64,000 bases of DNA from Umbelopsis ramanniana AG (lineage: Eukaryota; Mucoromycota; Umbelopsidomycetes; Umbelopsidales; Umbelopsidaceae): contig NW_026252088.1 in assembly GCF_025399195.1 (NCBI RefSeq), forward strand, positions 310,001-374,000, read 5' to 3'. Each line of letters begins with the position of its first letter. Position 1 is the first letter of the stretch. Below the pieces are notes generated by a model, which saw only the letters and a list, made by a program, of their open reading frames with translations, ran no database searches and had not been told where the DNA came from. The position numbers and the translations under genes are program-made. Shown in pieces: positions 59,288-64,000 of the stretch.

Positions 59288-62200
59288 ATGCGCATTCATT
59301 TAGTCCCATCGTACGGCATTTGTAAGCCATACTGACATAGAGCATTCCGTCTATTAGAAACCTCAGCATATCCAGTCTAACTCAGTGCATCTTGGAGCTG
59401 GTGTATAACGGTAAAAATATGTTAGTAACTACATGTTGTTTCTTGCGGTTGCGTTATTGAGCACGAAATATATGTGTAGCTCTAGATGCAGAGGCAACCA
59501 ACATATCCATTGGCGTGAACACCGAAAACTACTATGTAAATGTCCAGGACAACGGTCTAGGTATCCCTGTACAAGACCTCGAAAACCTAGCTCGGCCTAA
59601 TTGTATGTAAGTTATGCTTTTGTCCACTTCAATGAATTGATTAACCAATGTTGGCGCAGTCACGTCAAAAGGGCAATCACGGGGCGATATCCACAATAGA
59701 AAGACGTACGGCTTTCGCGGAGAAGGTATGCTACTTCACAGTATCAATTTAGTAATGTGTAGCCGAAGCGTTAAATCCATGTGAACATAGCGCTGTCTTG
59801 TATTTCGCAAATTGCCACTCTTGAAGTCATAAGTAGACATGCCTCTACTCCACAAACCTTTCATGGAATATGGAGGGTAAGGCGTTAAAATGCACCGATC
59901 GCCAAGGTCTACAGTATATTGAATTTACAGCAAATTGATATAGGACGGAAGCTTGATCTCCTTTTTTCGGTCTACAACTGAAGAAAAGCCATCGCCTGGA
60001 ACGACAGTCGTTGTTCGCGACCTATTCCACAAGGTATAAACCATAATGCCATAATCGAACTATGGTTAAGAAAGCTTTCTAACATAATTTTGTTAAAGCA
60101 TCCTATACGGAGGAAACAAATTGAACACGAGCGACTTCGAAAGATGTCTGCAAGTGGTGATAGAACCTTAATCGACATTAAGCGTTCTATTGAAAAGCTA
60201 GCTCTCACCAGGTATGATGTCGCTTGGACTTTGAACGATCTCAGCTCTCGTCATAGGATCTTGAATATGAAAGCGGTATGTACTGGCAAGAAGCAATGAA
60301 AACTTGAGATCAAAACTAATGCACAATTTTAGTATGATTCGCCCCTGAAGATGTTTCAATGCATATACGGTCATAACTTTTCAACGGTTTGTATTTTCTG
60401 TGCCTGAGCAGTAAATGTCAGAATTTACTGACCGATAAGGTTATTTAGAATTGCAAAGAGTACGTAGAGACATCTGCAGAAATGAGGATATCGGGTTTTC
60501 TCTCTTTGAAACTTCATACTAGCAAGGTAAACCGTCAGCTTGTATTGCGTTCCCTCATATTTTCTTGTACTGACACACTCCGTCCAGATTCATCGATACC
60601 TGTGTTAGTGAATTTTACAGCCTGGTAGCCTTATGAGACCAATCAGCTAAAGATTTCTTTATAGATCTAAATGACCATTTTGTACGCTTTGGACCGGTAT
60701 ACAACATTATCGATAAGTTAATTCGCAACGCCAACCTCCATGATGCTGCTTCAGGTTAGTGATAAATATCTCTCTGTAATAGCCGTTGAGCTTGCACCTT
60801 ACAAATGAAACAGGTTCGAAATATACGTCAAATTTTCCAGTATACTTGATTAGGGTAAACACGAATGTTAGGAACAGTGAAGAAAAGGATATGTTAGAGC
60901 ATTATTTAAATGAAGACGAGGTAAATATGGCAGGCTTGCGACTCCGGACGAACCCAAACTGAACATGATATTAGGAATCCACAACACTGCTGTCAAGTAT
61001 CAAACAGTTCGTGTTGCATATTTTGAGCATCTCATTACCAGAAACTCAACAAGTTCAGATAGAATCGAATTCTCTACCACTATTTAAAAAACGAAAGGCA
61101 AGCGAAGTGACAGAAATGGATGTTCTTACAAAATCTGAAAAGAAGTTACTGGTCAAAGAAGACCAGCAGAGAATGGTATGTTTTGTACATTATTTTATGT
61201 TTGAAGTTTGGAAATCATCAGACAGTAAACTAAAACCTATAATTTTTATGCCAATATACTGAAGGCGACCCAACCTAGCGAAGATGAGCAAACTATTCTT
61301 TCGACTCAGGTACGATTGTTATAATTGAGATGATGTACGCGGAGAACTACTCAGACTAACTCTTTTATAGGATAATGATGGGACACCGCAGTGGAATCAT
61401 GCTATTGATGGACTTCCTTACATGAACTACCAATCACTGTCCGGCAACAAAGCAGGCGAAAACTATCAATATCCAAAGTTATTCAAAAACGATGGTTTAC
61501 CAGAGGCGCTATCTACACATCAACTCACAAATGCAAGAGTCATTGGCCAAGCAGATAGAAAGTTCATTGCATTTAGTATACCCATACCTGTGACTTCTCA
61601 CCAAGAGGCCATTGAAAAATCAATGATCATCATTGCGGACCAGCATGCTGTTGATGAGAGAATCTTGCTGGAAAGAATGCTCAAAAGTATTCTTGATCCC
61701 GGGAAGCAAGTTGATCAAGGGAGACGCTTAGCATACAATGGCTGCTTATTGCTCACGCCACCAAGGAAACTTCAAGTTTCTAGCTCGGAAATCGAAAAAG
61801 CGGTCCGGTATCGCTCTATATTCAATAGATGGGGTATAGATTTTTTCACTAGTCCCGATTCTCACTTATCTATGGACCGACAGGAAAATATGGCGACATC
61901 AGACTCTAGACATTTTCGCCAACTGCGATCTGCAAGTAAATACTTTGGCCAAACGAGTTCCAGCCGAACTGATGATACCCATTATATTCAGATTACCAAA
62001 ATTCCTAGAGTGATTTCGGATAGGTGCGCGACCAACTCAATGCTCTTGAAGCAAATAATATACGATCATATTGCATGGATGGAGTCACAATCCCAGTCCC
62101 AACAAATTGATGAACTTCAGCCAGACGATGAATTTGGTGTCTGGAGTCGCCATCTCAGAAACTGCCCTAGAGGAATTGTCGATATTCTGAAATCAAAGGC

Positions 62201-62504
62201 ATGTCGCAATGCTATTATGTTTAATGACAGCTTGACCGATCAACAGTGCCAAAAGCTTGTAGATATGGTCTCTGATTGCGTCTTCCCTTTCCAATGTGCC
62301 CACGGCAGGTATGAAGCTTAGAGTATGCAGTTATGTTCATTGAAACATTTATCAAGCATATTGAATTTTACATTTTCCAGGTTATCCATGGTTCCGTTGA
62401 TGAAATATAACCAGTATGGTGGAGGCAGGGCAGAACGCTCAAATCAACAGCCAAGTCGACGAAGGACAGTCAACTGGCGTCGATTTCGACGTCCGCAGCA
62501 CTGA
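59288..62504 (+). CDS. mlh3: DNA mismatch repair endonuclease subunit MLH3
   Basis: MutL homologue that pairs with MLH1; the MLH1-MLH3 nuclease resolves meiotic crossovers and helps repair some insertion/deletion loops. About twelve exons. The N-terminal GHKL ATPase is read from ISSLTQCILELVYN and ALDAEATNISIGV, with VQDNGLGIPVQDL, TSKGQSRGDIHNRKTYGFRGE and PGTTVVVRDLFHKHPIRRKQ. The C-terminal domain has GQADRKFIAF and the intact metal motif DQHAVDERILLE, then ACRNAIMFNDSL and FPFQCAHGR. The last exon reads LSMVPLMKYNQ and ends with an Arg-rich tail, PSRRRTVNWRRFRRPQH. The linker is short, giving a yeast-like size rather than the long animal form. The first coding exon (MRIHLVPS, 59288) and its 47-nt intron are tentative. 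Confidence 0.88.
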
Positions 62505-62542
62505 GTTTGGCAGTGGCCACTTTTCTGCTCATTTCTTGCCAT

Positions 62543-64000
62543 ATGTGTGGACGCTTTGCATGCTCGCTAAGTCGGGAGGCAATCAAAAAGGGCCTTCATG
62601 ACAATGGCATTAACCCAGAAGAATGGGTTGATCAAGAAAAATATGAAGGTACTTACAATGTAGCGCCGACATACTACATTCCTGTGATTAAGCAGTCTGA
62701 CGACACCTACCGGTTACAGTCAATGGTAAGCGCATTTGATACAATTCTCCAAGTTATTCAATAGATATTCATCTTTTTATTATCACAGAGATGGGGATTG
62801 ATACCTTTCTGGAGTAAAACGAAACCCGAAGTCCCGGTAAGACTCTAGAGGATAGTGGAGGATGTAAACCAATGTTATTAAAAGCTGTAGTGCAGACAAT
62901 CAATGCCAGAGATGATTCGTTGACTACAGGAAAGTCGATGTTTCGGTCCTGCAGGAATGATAAGCGTTGTATTGTCATTGCTGAAGGGTATTTATATTCC
63001 GTCAATCCTGGTAGACGATTATGTTACACATTTTGACATTCAGCTCCAGGTATTACGAATGGCTGACACCGAAGTCTGGAGGCAAGAAGATTCCGCACTA
63101 TGTTAGAAGAGAAGATGGAAATTTGATGTTTTTTGCGGCTCTTTACGATCATGTAAAATTGGACGGTAAGGACACACGTACTGGCAAGTTATGCGATGGC
63201 AAAACTTGGCTCACATTTCAATACGATTAGGAGGCAAAGATAGTATATACAGCTGTACAATTGTGACAACCTCATGCTCAAAGCAACTCTCATTTTTGCA
63301 TGATCGAATGCCGGTCATATTTGACAGCAGTTCAAAGGAAGTAGACACTTGGCTAGATAATACCAAACCATGGGACAACGCCACCCTGGGGACATTGCTG
63401 AAGCCCTATGAGAAAAAGCTCGCGTGGTAAAACTAAAGCTCTAATTTGTAGTTCGCCTCAAACAGCATAGTTAACAATCGTCTTTAGCTACCCAGTCACG
63501 CCCGAAGTTGGTAGGGTTGGCAAGAACTCGCCTGACTTCGTCATACCCATTAGCGAGAAGAAAGGCACCCTAGGAAGCTTTTTTGCTAAAGCAAACTCAG
63601 ATCAAAGTTCAAAACGCGCTGAGGCTACAAGTGATAATGTCAACGTCAAGACAGAAGATGTAAATGTGAACCTTCATGAACAAAAACCTTTAAAACCTGA
63701 CGACACGAACCACAAAATAGACAATATGGATGAAGAAGGACATAATGCAAAGCAAGAAGATGATGATATTCAAAGAGCGATAGCGCTTAGTCTACAGGAT
63801 CAGAAAGATCATTATGAAGCAAACTCAAATTCGAGCATTCACGGTGAGGACAACAGAGGTACTAAAAGGGAAGTGGAAGAAAGTCTATCACCGCCGCGAG
63901 CGAAGTTTCGAAGATCCGATCCAGCTAAGCAAATGAAATCCCCTTCGAAAAGTCCAGCAAAAGGAGGTGGTGATAAAGGCAACAGTAACAAAAAAATCAC
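62543..64000 (+). CDS. hmces: HMCES/SRAP abasic-site DNA-protein crosslink protein, partial at 3' end
   Basis: SOS-response-associated peptidase fold that covalently shields abasic sites in single-stranded DNA at replication forks through its N-terminal cysteine. The ATG at 62543 gives MCGRFACSLSREAIKKGL, so Met removal exposes Cys2, the catalytic residue; an upstream in-frame ATG at 62507 would bury it. Other active-site residues are present: Asn in TINARDD, Glu in IAEGYYEW and His in LHDRMPVIFD. Exons run 62543-62725, then five or more. After the domain (YPVTPEVGRVGKNSPDFV) the tail contains GTLGSFFAK, a PIP-box-like motif lacking the Gln, and VKTE, a SUMO consensus. DDDIQRAIALSLQDQ, a textbook ubiquitin-interacting motif, follows. 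Basic SPPRAKFRR and SPSKSPAK stretches close it. The frame is still open at 64000. Confidence 0.93.

Noticed and set aside
1-64000. tRNA genes, rRNA, CRISPR arrays, transposons or terminal repeats
   Set aside because: I looked for TTCGA-type B boxes, repeat arrays, reverse-transcriptase or transposase motifs and found none I could support by eye; a covariance-model scan could still find a tRNA.

Overview
The window is eukaryotic nuclear DNA from a filamentous fungus, most likely an early-diverging (Mucoromycota-type) species. The genes are dense, occur on both strands, and are cut by many short GT-AG introns, mostly about 50-110 nt. The set combines fungal hallmarks (chitin deacetylases, a HIS4-type trifunctional histidine enzyme, protein O-mannosyltransferase, a HAL-type kinase) with genes usually described from animals and often missing or very divergent in ascomycete yeasts (FNIP, DCAF12, TMEM170, PSMD5). 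The taxon is an inference from gene content; no rRNA is present to confirm it. I saw no tRNA, rRNA, transposon, CRISPR or plasmid-like element.

Layout. 1-2.9 kb: two tandem chitin deacetylases, the first cut by the window start. 3.6-4.9 kb (-): Old Yellow Enzyme. 6.1-7.6 kb (-): G3BP-like NTF2/RRM/RGG protein. 8.6-12.4 kb (-): folliculin-interacting protein. 13.0-15.1 kb: a divergent pair, an unassigned multi-pass membrane protein and a TMEM170 homologue. 15.2-22.5 kb (+): cyclase-associated protein, VPS53 and a DCAF12-like WD40 protein. 22.7-24.8 kb (+): GMC oxidoreductase, convergent with HIS4 at 25.0-27.7 kb (-). 27.8-29.3 kb (-): VPS26. 29.9-31.1 kb (+): F-box/EF-hand protein, convergent with a kynurenine-type aminotransferase (31.3-33.2 kb, -). 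33.5-34.8 kb (-): protein kinase, divergent from GABA aminotransferase (35.6-37.3 kb, +). 37.5-40.5 kb (+): O-mannosyltransferase, convergent with a secreted subtilase (40.75-44.1 kb, -). 44.9-55.6 kb (+): PSMD5, ribosomal protein L9, pyrimidine 5'-nucleotidase, a TFIIIA-like ten-finger protein and a LIM-RhoGAP, convergent with GH43 glycosidase (55.8-57.7 kb, -). 58.0-59.1 kb (-): TRM9 tRNA methyltransferase, divergent from MLH3 (59.3-62.5 kb, +), followed 38 nt later by an HMCES/SRAP gene that runs off the end.

Most genes are housekeeping and the order looks like normal fungal synteny, not an operon or island. Links between neighbours are limited: two chitin deacetylases (cell-wall chitosan), VPS53 and VPS26 (both retrograde traffic to the Golgi), and the MLH3-HMCES pair (both DNA repair). 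The most interesting points are the HMCES homologue, whose C-terminal tail carries PIP-like, SUMO-consensus and ubiquitin-interacting motifs; two 8-nt microexons, one of which carries the start codon of the L9 gene; and the F-box protein with an EF-hand.

Exon boundaries were read by eye from splice consensus and reading-frame continuity. They are good for most genes but not transcript-verified.
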